64,000 bases of DNA, from the NCBI RefSeq assembly GCF_036032445.1, contig NZ_CP107932.1, positions 2,668,501 to 2,732,500 of the forward strand, written 5' to 3'. The translations under genes were made by a program, and so were the position numbers. Position 1 is the first letter of the stretch; each line of letters begins with the position of its first letter. The notes below the pieces were generated by a model. It ran no database searches. It was not told where the DNA came from and saw only the letters and a list, made by a program, of their open reading frames with translations. This stretch comes from Nocardia sp. NBC_00416. GTDB taxonomy: Bacteria; Actinomycetota; Actinomycetes; Mycobacteriales; Mycobacteriaceae. Below, one piece after another: positions 56,363 to 64,000 of this stretch.

Positions 56363-57274
56363 CTACGGCGACGCCGCGGCAGATGTCGAGGATGGATTCC
56401 CCCCGGTCGGATCGGTAGCCCGCGCCGGTCGCAAGAACAGCGCCAGAACCACGATCACGTACAGGATCCACGCGGTGACCTGCAGGATCGTCGGGTCCGC
56501 ACGGAAGTTGAAGATGCCCTGCGCGACGGTGCCGTACCAGCTCGACATCGAGAACCACGACGAGATGTCGAACGCGTGCCGCGACAGCCCGGGCAACCAG
56601 TCCGCTGTCTGCAGGGCGCGGACACCGTAGGCGAGGATTCCCGCGGCCACGATGATCAACAGTGCGCCGGTGAACGTGAAAAAGGTCGCGAAGTCGATCC
56701 GAACCGCGCCCCGATACATCGCCACCGTCACCACCGCGGCGGTCGCGATCCCCGCCAGCAACCCGATCAACGGCCATTGACCGCCGCTCGTGTTCTCCGC
56801 GTAACCGACCATCAACAGCGCGGTTTCGACACCTTCGCGCCCCACCGCGAGGAACGCCAGCGTCACCACCGCGGTCGGTCCGACGCTCAGCGCACGCGAC
56901 AGCCCGGCCCGCAATTCCCCCGATATCGACCGGGCCGCCGAACGCATCCACAGCACCATCCAGGTGACGATCACGACAGCGGCCAGCGACGCGAGCCCGG
57001 AGATCAACTCCGCGGCCACGCCGGTCACGGTGGAGGTGCCGTAGTGGATGCCGGCGAAGATCGCCACGACCATCGCGACGGCGGCGCCGACTCCCACCGC
57101 CACCCACTTCAGCGACTCGCGGCGCTGCGACTTCACCAGGAAAGCGACCAGGATCATGACCACGATCCCGGTTTCGAGTCCCTCACGGACACCGATCAGG
57201 CCGCTCCCGAACAGCTGGGCCGCCACCGATGGCGCGTCGGAAGCGAACGCACGCTCGACCACATCCACTCCCAC
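56363..57274 (-). CDS. efeU: Ferrous iron permease EfeU (FTR1/OFeT family)
   Basis: 303-aa seven-helix iron permease. Two RExxE motifs are present, GVREGLETG and VGREGVETAL, which bind iron in the channel, and helices near 25-50, 62-82, 93-111, 140-160, 172-195, 200-220 and 270-290 are visible. The annotated start is GTG at 57274. GTG at 57262 has a better-placed GGGAG and may be the true start. First gene of efeUOB, a three-gene Fe(II) uptake operon. Confidence 0.92.
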   Translation of the reverse strand: MGVDVVERAFASDAPSVAAQLFGSGLIGVREGLETGIVVMILVAFLVKSQRRESLKWVAVGVGAAVAMVVAIFAGIHYGTSTVTGVAAELISGLASLAAVVIVTWMVLWMRSAARSISGELRAGLSRALSVGPTAVVTLAFLAVGREGVETALLMVGYAENTSGGQWPLIGLLAGIATAAVVTVAMYRGAVRIDFATFFTFTGALLIIVAAGILAYGVRALQTADWLPGLSRHAFDISSWFSMSSWYGTVAQGIFNFRADPTILQVTAWILYVIVVLALFLRPARATDPTGGNPSSTSAAASP

Positions 57275-57733
57275 AACTAACTAAACCAAGCCTTACCAAA
57301 TCTGGTGAATCGAACTCAGTCTTACACACGAGCGGCGACACCGGGAGCCCGTACCCGAGAAACCACCACGAAGCCACCGTCAGCGCGCTGACCTGCGAAT
57401 CCACTACTGCGCAAACCGGACAAAAGGAAGGCTTTCCCCGGCTGTGCCGCCACCCGGCCGGACACATCGAAAGTGCGGCCGGCCGCGTGAGCCGACCTCC
57501 CGACCGCCTCGGTCCGGTTCCCTGCCGACCTCTCGACGGCCCCGCCCGGCGAGGTCCGCGCAACGCCTCGGCCCACGGCGGGAACTCGAGCCGATCGATG
57601 CCGATCGGGGTCCGCTCGCTCGCTTCGCGGGCGAGTCGCGATCGGGGCGGCCCGGGTTGCCGCGAGCCCGGGCGACCGGCGCCGCATCGTGAAATGCTTG
57701 TCGGATGGTCGAATTCGTCGAGGCGGTGCACCG
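57275..57733. other. Intergenic stretch between efeU and the AHSA1 gene
   Basis: About 460 bp. The first 45 bp are AT-rich and hold a DtxR/IdeR-like element (57277-57295). The remaining sequence is GC-rich without a credible gene; Arg/Pro-rich open frames on both strands here look like composition artefacts. Confidence 0.5.
57277..57295 (-). promoter_or_regulatory. Possible IdeR/DtxR-type iron box upstream of efeU
   Basis: On the minus strand TAAGGCTTGGTTTAGTTAG matches the IdeR consensus TTAGGTTAGGCTAACCTAA at 11 of 19 positions. It sits directly before efeU in AT-rich DNA. The match is only moderate; biology (iron uptake) favours it. Confidence 0.35.
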
Positions 57734-58183
57734 GTGACCTCTGATGCGGAACTCGACCCCGCCGCGGTCGAGATCGGCAGCTTCTTCCCACAACCCCCGA
57801 ATGCCGTCTGGCGGGCACTGACCGACCCGGATCGGCTCGAACAATGGCTGATGCGGTCGACCGGATTCGCTCCCGCGATCGGCACGCACTTCATTTTCGC
57901 GGTACCCACCCGGCCGGGCGGTGAGATCGCCTGCGAAGTCCTGGCGCTGCGGCCGGCCGAGCAGATCACCTTCACCTGGGTCGACCTGCGCGCGACGCAC
58001 CCCGCACGGTGGGTGGTCGACTGGACGGTCAGCGCGCAGGGTCGCGGTACCCGGCTCCTACTGACGCAGACCGGGTTCGATATCGACAACCGCCGCCAGA
58101 AGATGGCCCGCAACGCCATGGAGCGCGGTTGGAAGGCGTCGCTCACCCGGTTACGCGAGATGCTCGACCGCGCGGAGCCGTGA
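57734..58183 (+). CDS. SRPBCC/AHSA1-like protein
   Basis: 149-aa START-fold protein. FFPQPPNAVWRALTDPDRLEQWLM opens the AHSA1-type helix-grip fold, then FAPAIGTHFIF, EVLALRPAEQITFTW and ARNAMERGWKASLTRLREML close it. This class binds hydrophobic ligands or acts as an Hsp90-activator-like protein, and function here is unknown. GTG start with GAGGCGG about 7 nt upstream. It stands between efeU and the GH65 gene, which is convergent (10-bp gap). Confidence 0.88.
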   Translation: MTSDAELDPAAVEIGSFFPQPPNAVWRALTDPDRLEQWLMRSTGFAPAIGTHFIFAVPTRPGGEIACEVLALRPAEQITFTWVDLRATHPARWVVDWTVSAQGRGTRLLLTQTGFDIDNRRQKMARNAMERGWKASLTRLREMLDRAEP

Positions 58184-58193
58184 AGCACGCCGA

Positions 58194-60461
58194 TCAAGGG
58201 CAAGCGGGGTGGGTGGGCAGCCGCAACGGCTCACCAGGGGTGACGGTTCGGGGACCGTCCGGCGTATCGAAGGTGACGGCGGGACCGGCGAGAAGGGCAA
58301 CGGTGGTGCCCTCGGACCGGATATCCACGGTCACGGTGGCGGCGCCGACGCGCAACCCGCGAACGGTCATTCCCTCGGCGAAACCGTCCGGCAGCATCGG
58401 GTCGAGTCGCGGAGCGCCGGCGGTCCATCGCAGCCCGGTGGGCCCGTACAGCAACGCATGCAGGAAACCGGCGGCGCCGGTGAGGAAGACCCATGCGGGC
58501 TGACCCGCGTTCCGCCCGGCGATATCCCCCGGGGCCTCCGCCTGGAAGTGGAACGGGCCTCTGCTGTAGGGGGCCACGGCGCGGTCGAGATACCGCTGGG
58601 TGGCGCAGCGGTCGTATCGAGCGGCGAGGATCGCGCCCACGCTGCTACTCATATTCGGACCATCGGGATCGGTGCGCGGGAAGTAGTAGTGCATGGTCGC
58701 CGCGGGCGAATAGTCCGGCGCGGAATGGGTGTACGGATAGCTGAGCAGTACGACGTCGGCCTGTTTGATCTGCTGGCCGCCGTATCCCAGGTATTCGGTG
58801 GGCACGCCGGGGGCGATATCACCGGGCAGGGACATATGGTCGGCGATATCGGCCCAGCGCGGATCGACGGGACGGCCGGTGAGTTCCGCGGCGGCACGCG
58901 CGAGGCGCATGGTGTTGACGATGCCCACATTGGTGAGGGTGTGGTCGACGGTCGCGATGGCGTATTCGTCGGCGCCGGTGGCGGGGGCGAAATGATATTT
59001 CCCGTCCGGGAATCGCGGCCCGGTACGGGCGACGAGGTAATCGGCGATCGCGGTGATGACCGGCGCGCCGGAGGTGCGCAGCCACTCGTCGTCCCCGGTG
59101 GCCCGATAGTAGAACCACTGGGCGAGCGCTATCTCGTTCTCCAGATGAGTCTGATCCAGACCGCATTTGAGCGGCGTGAGGCAGTTCTGGTCCGGGCCGT
59201 TGTTCCAGGGATAGAGTGCACCGGGCATCCCGAAAGCCCGGGCGTTGGCCAATGCCCGGGGTAGCGCGGCGACACGCATGTCGACCACGGTCCGGGCCAG
59301 CTCGGGATGCAGCGCGAGCAAGGCCGGGAATATCCAGGTGTCGGCGTCCCAGAAGATCATGCCGGCGTAGTCGTCGGAGGACAGTCCCGCCGGCGGAATC
59401 GACCACCGCTGTCCCGGGCGCACGCTGGCGAGCACCGAGTACAGGGCGGCCCTGATCCAGGTCCGGTAGTCCGGGCGACCCGGGATCTCGATCGACGGCT
59501 GCCAGAGCCGCTGCCAGTCGGCGGCATGCTCGGCGTACAGGGTGTCGAAACCGGCGGCCAGTCCCGCTTCCGACGCCGCACGGGCCGCGGCGGTCGGATC
59601 CCGGCTATCGGCAGTGGACGCCAGCCCGACGTACTTGGTGAATGTGGACGCCCGGCCGGCGATGACAGGCTCGGTCACCCGCAGACCCGCGGTGCTGCCC
59701 GAGCTCGGCACCGGCTCGGCCGGCGCGCCGCCCGGTGTCCGGAAGGCCGACACCTCGTAGGCGGTGCCGACGTCGTTGCGGGCCCGCACGCCGACCGTCG
59801 TCCGATAACCGGCCGGGTCGGATTCGGCGGCCAGCGGTGTCGTCCGCCGGGCCGCCGCCCCGTCGAGCAGGTCGGTGACACCGACGGTACCGGTGAAATG
59901 CGGTGTCAAGGTGAGGCGTTGGACGCCGAGGTTCGGCCGGGCGCGGGACAGGAACGTCTGGAACAGCAGGTCGATCCGCCGACCGGAGTCCGGAGTCCAG
60001 GTGACGGCGGTGGTGACGGTCGCGGCGCGGTAGTCCAAGGTCTGCCGATACCCGGAGAGCGTGGCGGGATCGACACCAGGGGCATAGCTGTGCTCGCCCA
60101 CGGATACGGTCAGGCCCGTCCAGGCCGGAAGTGCCGCGATCACCTGGTCGAAGGTGAGTCCGTCACCGGTGCGCGCATAGAATCCCGCGGCGAACGTACC
60201 GGTGTAGCGGGGCTCCAGGAGCGGCCACGAGGTCCGGTCGCCGGACCCGTAATCCTGGTAGCCCGCCCCGGTCGGCGGAACTACGGTCCCGAAGGCGCCG
60301 TTGCCCAGATACGGCGCCCGCCGATGATCGTCGGGTACGAACTCCGGGGACACCGCGATCCATCCGTCGTCGGCGGCGACGGATGGATCGGCGATCGTCT
60401 GCGCGGGGGCCAGCAGTGCCGCCAGCGCCACACTCGCGAGGAGCAGGATCGTGACACGCAT
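58194..60461 (-). CDS. Secreted glycoside hydrolase, GH65-like (acid trehalase / PGGHG type)
   Basis: 755-aa exported (alpha/alpha)6-barrel glycosidase. The N-terminal signal peptide is LLLASVALAALLAPAQT. An N-terminal beta-sandwich (about 30-330) is followed by the barrel with MIFWDADTWIFPALLALHPE, the expected catalytic acid in TGADEYAIAT (Glu499), and KQADVVLLSYP. These three segments define the GH65 Ath1-like subgroup, which hydrolyses trehalose or glucosyl-galactosyl linkages. The general-acid motif usually reads GPDEYH, so substrate choice may differ. The likely role is extracellular sugar scavenging. Confidence 0.85.
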   Translation of the reverse strand: MRVTILLLASVALAALLAPAQTIADPSVAADDGWIAVSPEFVPDDHRRAPYLGNGAFGTVVPPTGAGYQDYGSGDRTSWPLLEPRYTGTFAAGFYARTGDGLTFDQVIAALPAWTGLTVSVGEHSYAPGVDPATLSGYRQTLDYRAATVTTAVTWTPDSGRRIDLLFQTFLSRARPNLGVQRLTLTPHFTGTVGVTDLLDGAAARRTTPLAAESDPAGYRTTVGVRARNDVGTAYEVSAFRTPGGAPAEPVPSSGSTAGLRVTEPVIAGRASTFTKYVGLASTADSRDPTAAARAASEAGLAAGFDTLYAEHAADWQRLWQPSIEIPGRPDYRTWIRAALYSVLASVRPGQRWSIPPAGLSSDDYAGMIFWDADTWIFPALLALHPELARTVVDMRVAALPRALANARAFGMPGALYPWNNGPDQNCLTPLKCGLDQTHLENEIALAQWFYYRATGDDEWLRTSGAPVITAIADYLVARTGPRFPDGKYHFAPATGADEYAIATVDHTLTNVGIVNTMRLARAAAELTGRPVDPRWADIADHMSLPGDIAPGVPTEYLGYGGQQIKQADVVLLSYPYTHSAPDYSPAATMHYYFPRTDPDGPNMSSSVGAILAARYDRCATQRYLDRAVAPYSRGPFHFQAEAPGDIAGRNAGQPAWVFLTGAAGFLHALLYGPTGLRWTAGAPRLDPMLPDGFAEGMTVRGLRVGAATVTVDIRSEGTTVALLAGPAVTFDTPDGPRTVTPGEPLRLPTHPACP

Positions 60462-60568
60462 TCGTGCAAGATAGCCTGATCATCGACCATTTCCGGCGAG
60501 CTCGAACGGTTGTCGGCGCGCCGTGACAGATCATGTTTCCCGCCGGCCGGGCGGGGCAACCGGTCACC

Positions 60569-60853
60569 ATGAATGCCGAGAACCGGAGTACCGGGAGCCC
60601 GCTGCCGGAGCCGCACACACAGGTCACGCCCGGCGATCTGCGCCGGCTGCTCGAAATGAACGGCCCGGAGGCCACACTGGTGCTCACGGCCGGCCGGATA
60701 GAGATCAATACCGGCCCCGAGGACGCGGCTGAGGGGTTGCCGGTCATCACCCGCACCGCCCTGACCGACCGGATCGGGGCCGAACCCGAGGACGGCGCGC
60801 TCACCCTGCAAGCCGCCGAGCTGAACACCGAGATCCGGCTGCTGGGCTCCTGA
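60569..60853 (+). CDS. Small hypothetical protein
   Basis: 94-aa soluble protein. The frame also allows a start at 60533, but Met at 60569 is used because the sequence before it is Gly/Pro/Arg-rich. It contains VTPGDLRRLLEMNGPEATLVLTAG and ends ALTLQAAELNTEIRLLG. No family recognised. Neither start has a good ribosome-binding site. Codon use is like neighbouring genes. Confidence 0.5.
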   Translation: MNAENRSTGSPLPEPHTQVTPGDLRRLLEMNGPEATLVLTAGRIEINTGPEDAAEGLPVITRTALTDRIGAEPEDGALTLQAAELNTEIRLLGS

Positions 60854-60905
60854 CCGCGCGGTACCGCACCGGGTCCGCCGCCGGAGACACTGCGGTCGCG
60901 CCCCG

Positions 60906-61142
60906 TCAGTCCCCGGGGTCCACCCGCACCAGCGCGGTCAGCGGTAACGAGAACGGATAGCTACCGGGCGCGTCGCCGACGGCCTCGATCACCGCCCGGC
61001 CCTCGTCCGGGTCGACCTCGCGCACGAGGAAGACCGAACGGCCGGACGCACCGATTCGCACCGTGTCACCGACCTCGATCACCCGCGCAGCCTGCGGCAC
61101 GACCACCGGCCACCGCTTCACCCCTGGCGGGTGAACCCGCAT
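60906..61142 (-). CDS. Small hypothetical protein
   Basis: 78-aa protein if the ATG at 61142 (MRVHPPGVKRW) is used; a longer frame starts at 61172. It has a beta-rich pattern, ARVIEVGDTVRIGASGRSVF, LVREVDPDEGRAVIE and PFSLPLTALVRV, reminiscent of a small SH3-like barrel. No family recognised. It is convergent with the preceding small gene and divergent from the secreted hydrolase, whose upstream region contains a possible iron box. Confidence 0.5.
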   Translation of the reverse strand: MRVHPPGVKRWPVVVPQAARVIEVGDTVRIGASGRSVFLVREVDPDEGRAVIEAVGDAPGSYPFSLPLTALVRVDPGD

Positions 61143-61183
61143 TTTCGCCGAATCGCGCGCACGACATGCCATTAGCCGAAGTA

Positions 61184-61202
61184 ATGGTTAGGCTGCCTTC
61201 CG
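61184..61202 (+). promoter_or_regulatory. Possible IdeR/DtxR half-site before the secreted hydrolase
   Basis: The sequence contains GGTTAGGCT, identical to the central nine bases of the IdeR consensus (TTAGGTTAGGCTAACCTAA). The flanks match at two more positions, 11 of 19 in all. It lies about 52-70 bp before the hydrolase start. Suggestive only. Confidence 0.35.
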
Positions 61203-61253
61203 TACAAACCGGCCGGTTGGATGCAGGCCGGACGGCGCGCCCCGAGGTGAACA

Positions 61254-62342
61254 ATGCACGATCTGTCCCATCCCGCTCTGGTCTCCGCACAGCGGCCGGC
61301 CACCGTGCGGAGAACATCACTCCTGGCGGCCGCGCTGCTGACGGCCGTCGCCTTCGGTGGCGCACCGGCGGCCGCGGACTACGACAAACCCGGATCGTGC
61401 CGGGAGGTTTCGCTTCCGGTGTCCGTCGTCGAGGGCGGACCCGCCGACAACACGGTGGCCGCGACCTTCTGCACACCACAGCAGTGGGCCGACGGCGCTC
61501 ATCAGGCCGACGTGCTGGTCGCGGGCGCGACATACAACCGCGAGTACTGGGACTCCTCGTTCGATCCGGAAACGTACTCCTATGTCGACGACACCCTGGC
61601 CGCCGGCCGCGCGACCTTCAATTTCGACCGCCTCGGCACCGGTGCCAGCACCCGGCCGCCCAGCCAGAGCCTGACGGTCTCGAGCGATGCCTTCGTCCTG
61701 CACCAACTCATCGATTGGGTGCACCGGCAGGACTTGGACCACGTGAACGCCGTCGGTCATTCGCTCGGCTCGGTGACCCTGACCAACGAGGCATCGCGCT
61801 GGCACGACCTGGATCGGGTGATCCTCACCGGCGCCATCCACCTGCCCGCAGTCGGATTGGACGCCAGCAGTTTCTTCGCCGGCCTGTATCCGGCGAACCT
61901 CGACCCGATCGCCGAGGGACGCGACACCGACTCCGGCTACCTCACCACCCAGCCGGGTCGCCGCGGGGCCGCCTTCTACAACCTCGAGACGGCCGATCCC
62001 GCGGTCATCGACCACGACGAGCGCACGAAAGATGTCACCACGGTCGGCGAGGTCGGCGAGTCGATGAGCACGCTGCTCGGTCCGGCGCCGGTGAACCCCA
62101 GCCGATCCATCACCTCCCGGGTCCTGGTGGTGATGGGCGCCGAGGACGATATCTTCTGCAACTTCATGATCAGCTGCCGCGACGTCGGCGCCATCGCCGC
62201 CAACGAGGCTCCCTACTACAGCGGCGCCGCTGATTTCGACACACTGGTCGCGCCCGGGGTCGCCCACAACCTCACGCTGCACCCGAGCGCACCGCAGACC
62301 TTCCGGGCCATCGATCACTGGATGAACACCGGCAACGTCTGA
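61254..62342 (+). CDS. Secreted alpha/beta hydrolase
   Basis: 362-aa exported hydrolase. The signal peptide hydrophobic stretch TSLLAAALLTAVAFGGAPAAA starts at about residue 22 after a basic segment, with a cleavage site near AAADYD. The nucleophile elbow is VNAVGHSLGSVTLT with Ser170. The oxyanion-region DVLVAGATYNREYWD and the C-terminal APGVAHNLTLHPSA with the catalytic His complete the fold. Esterase or lipase activity is expected. The weak iron box upstream makes a link to iron status possible. Confidence 0.85.
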   Translation: MHDLSHPALVSAQRPATVRRTSLLAAALLTAVAFGGAPAAADYDKPGSCREVSLPVSVVEGGPADNTVAATFCTPQQWADGAHQADVLVAGATYNREYWDSSFDPETYSYVDDTLAAGRATFNFDRLGTGASTRPPSQSLTVSSDAFVLHQLIDWVHRQDLDHVNAVGHSLGSVTLTNEASRWHDLDRVILTGAIHLPAVGLDASSFFAGLYPANLDPIAEGRDTDSGYLTTQPGRRGAAFYNLETADPAVIDHDERTKDVTTVGEVGESMSTLLGPAPVNPSRSITSRVLVVMGAEDDIFCNFMISCRDVGAIAANEAPYYSGAADFDTLVAPGVAHNLTLHPSAPQTFRAIDHWMNTGNV

Positions 62343-62391
62343 CCGGCGGCCCGGTTTCCGGCGCATCCGAAACCCGCGACCTCTCGGAAAG

Positions 62392-62892
62392 TCAAGCCGG
62401 GTGGCCGGGTTCGAGGGTGGCGACGTGCCGATAGCGCAGGACGGCAGGCGCGGACCCGGGGGCGTCACCGCCTTCGGGGGCCAGCACGAGACCGATGTGA
62501 TCGCCGAATTCGTGGCGGGCGAGGATACGACCGCAGAACCAGGCGACGGCGTCGAGCAGAACCGGCACGCCGTGCGGGCCCGGGCGCCAACGGCACCGGG
62601 CGAACTTGTCGATCTCGTCGCCGGTTTCACCACCGAACAATTCGGCGAGGGCCGTATCGTCCGCACCGATCAGGTGCACGCCGACGAAATCCGCGCCGGG
62701 CGCGACACGGTAGGTGTGGTTGGTCTCGGACAGGCAGACCAGGAACCGCGGTGGCTCGATCCCGACCTGGGACGCGAACCCCACCAGACATCCGGCGCGC
62801 TCGTCGCCGGCGGCCAGGGTGACCAGGAAAGCCGCCGCGTCGGCGGCGGCGACCAGGTTGTCGAACGCGTAGTGCTCGGAATCGGCCGGCAT
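62392..62892 (-). CDS. Flavin-reductase-like (FMN-binding split-barrel) protein
   Basis: 166-aa protein. AAFLVTLAAGDERAGCLVGFASQVGIEPPRFLVCLSETNHTY is the conserved part (split over two 20-residue spans), matching the flavin reductase-like family that binds FMN. ADFVGVHLIG and FCGRILARHEFGDHIGLVLAP follow. The ATG at 62892 is chosen because the recognisable domain starts 10 residues later; no clear ribosome-binding site. It may serve a flavin-dependent monooxygenase, but none is adjacent. The SDR gene ends 56 bp upstream on the same strand. Confidence 0.8.
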   Translation of the reverse strand: MPADSEHYAFDNLVAAADAAAFLVTLAAGDERAGCLVGFASQVGIEPPRFLVCLSETNHTYRVAPGADFVGVHLIGADDTALAELFGGETGDEIDKFARCRWRPGPHGVPVLLDAVAWFCGRILARHEFGDHIGLVLAPEGGDAPGSAPAVLRYRHVATLEPGHPA

Positions 62893-62948
62893 GCGCCGTG
62901 TATAGCAGGCCGGTGCGGTGCACGGGCGCCGGCGGCCCGACCGGTGCG

Positions 62949-63746
62949 TCAGTAGAAGACAGGCCCGGGGACACCGCCGCCCACCGCGACGGCGTCGCCG
63001 GTGATCGCGATGCTGCGCGGTGAGGCGAGGAAGGTCACCACATCGGCGACCTCCCGGGCGTCGATGATCCGGCCCACGGAGTTGCGGGCGAGGCCGGCCT
63101 CCAGATCGGCGACCGTCGCCCCGGACTCGCCTGCCTGCGCGGTCAAGCGCTGCGTGAGGCGTTCGGTCCTGGTCACACCCGGGTGGACGACGGTCACGTT
63201 CACGCCCTTGGGGCCGAGTTCGTCGGCCAGATTCTTGGTCAGCGCGGAAACGCTGATATTGCGCACCGTCTGCGCGATCGAGTTGGCCTGCCGGGCGCCG
63301 AGCCCGCTGATGTTGATGATCCGGCCCCAGCCCTGCGCGACGAAATGCGGGGCGACGGCCCGCGCGGTGCGCAGATACCCGAGAACCTTGATCTCGATCT
63401 CGCGCCGGACCACATCGTCGGTGGTATCGGCCAGATCCGCGGCCGATCCCGCGCTCCACGGGGTGGCGGCGGAGTTGACGAGGATATCGACGCCGCCCAA
63501 TTCGGCGACCGTGCGCCGGACCAGCTCCCGCACCTGATCGTCGTCGCCCGTATCGGTCGGCACCCCGATCACCCGGCGACCCGTCTCCGCGGCCAGCGCA
63601 CGCGCCGCGGCGTCGAGCGGTTCGACGGACCGCGCCGCCAGCACCACGTCCACGCCTTCGGCCGCGAGGCCGCGCGCTACCGCCAGCCCGATGCCTTTGC
63701 TGCCGCCCGTCACGATGGCCCGTTTTCCGCCCAGATTCAGATCCAC
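62949..63746 (-). CDS. SDR-family oxidoreductase with atypical active site
   Basis: 265-aa classical-length short-chain dehydrogenase. The cofactor site is IVTGGSKGIGLAVARGLA and DILVNSAATPWS is the NNAG-like segment. The catalytic serine is INISGLGARQ. Where Tyr-x3-Lys is expected, the sequence is IAQTVRNISVSALTKNLADE, with Gln in place of Tyr and Asn in place of Lys. It may therefore not use the usual mechanism, or may be a non-catalytic paralogue. I recall actinobacterial relatives with the same RNxxVxALTKNLADELGP pattern. The start is uncertain; GTG at 63746 (VDLNLGGK) is preferred since the fold begins there. Confidence 0.82.
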   Translation of the reverse strand: MDLNLGGKRAIVTGGSKGIGLAVARGLAAEGVDVVLAARSVEPLDAAARALAAETGRRVIGVPTDTGDDDQVRELVRRTVAELGGVDILVNSAATPWSAGSAADLADTTDDVVRREIEIKVLGYLRTARAVAPHFVAQGWGRIINISGLGARQANSIAQTVRNISVSALTKNLADELGPKGVNVTVVHPGVTRTERLTQRLTAQAGESGATVADLEAGLARNSVGRIIDAREVADVVTFLASPRSIAITGDAVAVGGGVPGPVFY

Positions 63747-64000
63747 ACCCACCACGCTAACGAGCGGCCCGGCGCCGATCACGGATCCCGATCGGGCTGA
63801 ACGGAACTCCACCGTTGTCCGGTGGCCGGCGCCGGCGGCGCTCCCGGGTCGGTGCGGCCCGGCGTCGCCGTATGTCCTGGGATCATCGGCGAGGCGCTCG
63901 GAATGCGCCGTCAATCGGCGTAGGAGCGGTTCTCCTGAACTCGCCGGGGCACACGAGGTTTCCCATTGCTATCCCTCATCTCTTGTAGAGAAACATTGCC

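Noticed and set aside
55076-57280. Plus-strand open frame of about 730 codons opposite efeO and efeU
   Set aside because: The translation is His/Arg-rich low complexity, and efeUO on the minus strand is unambiguous.
57229-57744. Plus-strand open frame across the efeU upstream region
   Set aside because: Arg/Pro/Ser-rich translation without a domain; overlaps the efeU start on the opposite strand.
1-64000. CRISPR arrays, tRNA/rRNA genes, insertion sequences, phage integrase or attachment repeats
   Set aside because: I looked for regular spacer-repeat patterns, transposase motifs and terminal repeats and saw none. The only tandem DNA repeats are the three copies in the nuo operon and the domain repeats in the giant gene.

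Overview
The window is high-GC actinobacterial chromosome, most likely Nocardia or a close relative in Mycobacteriales. The reasons are a 14-subunit NADH dehydrogenase operon preceded by an Rv3143-like receiver protein, a conservon, ectoine genes, F420/LLM-type and Baeyer-Villiger oxidoreductases, and a WXG100/CpnT-type effector locus. I see no rRNA, tRNA, CRISPR array, transposase or phage gene. Neither window edge is a natural boundary: ectB runs off the left end.

Left part (1-19.6 kb). On the minus strand a response regulator and sensor kinase lie directly upstream of ectA-ectB (ectoine synthesis). Next come a small conserved protein, a PP2C phosphatase with a zinc-ribbon-like insert, a CoA-disulfide-reductase-like flavoprotein and an EthA-like monooxygenase. 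A divergent SDR/TetR pair has two strong palindromic operators between the genes. An LLM oxidoreductase, a small lipoprotein, a DUF779-like protein convergent with a succinate-semialdehyde dehydrogenase, a complete conservon (cvnA-D), a Nudix hydrolase and the Rv3143-like protein follow.

Centre (19.6-38.7 kb). The nuoA-N operon is complete, tightly coupled, and preceded by a CRP-like palindrome. It has two oddities. NuoH and NuoI form one uninterrupted 605-codon frame. A three-copy tandem repeat between nuoD and nuoE encodes one or two tiny translationally coupled Arg-rich peptides. A MarR regulator with two AT-rich operator copies then precedes a DHA2-type efflux pump.

Right-centre (38.8-53.7 kb). 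A minus-strand cassette, WXG100-like gene then YbaB-like gene then a single 13.9-kb gene (4617 aa), is the outstanding feature. The giant protein starts with a CpnT-like export domain. It then carries a J-like HPD motif, a zincin-like HENQH domain, a decayed second zincin-like domain, and two nearly identical papain-fold (Tox-PL-like) domains. It also carries a long array of transcription-factor-type helix-turn-helix units: sigma-70 region-4-like, LacI-like, and four tandem XRE domains of about 87 residues. I infer a polymorphic, ESX-type secreted effector with DNA-binding capacity. I do not recognise this architecture as described.

Right part (53.9-64 kb). An efeUOB iron-uptake operon, an AHSA1/SRPBCC protein, a secreted GH65-like glycosidase, two small hypothetical proteins, a secreted alpha/beta hydrolase with a possible iron box, a flavin-reductase-like protein, and an SDR lacking the canonical Tyr-x3-Lys.
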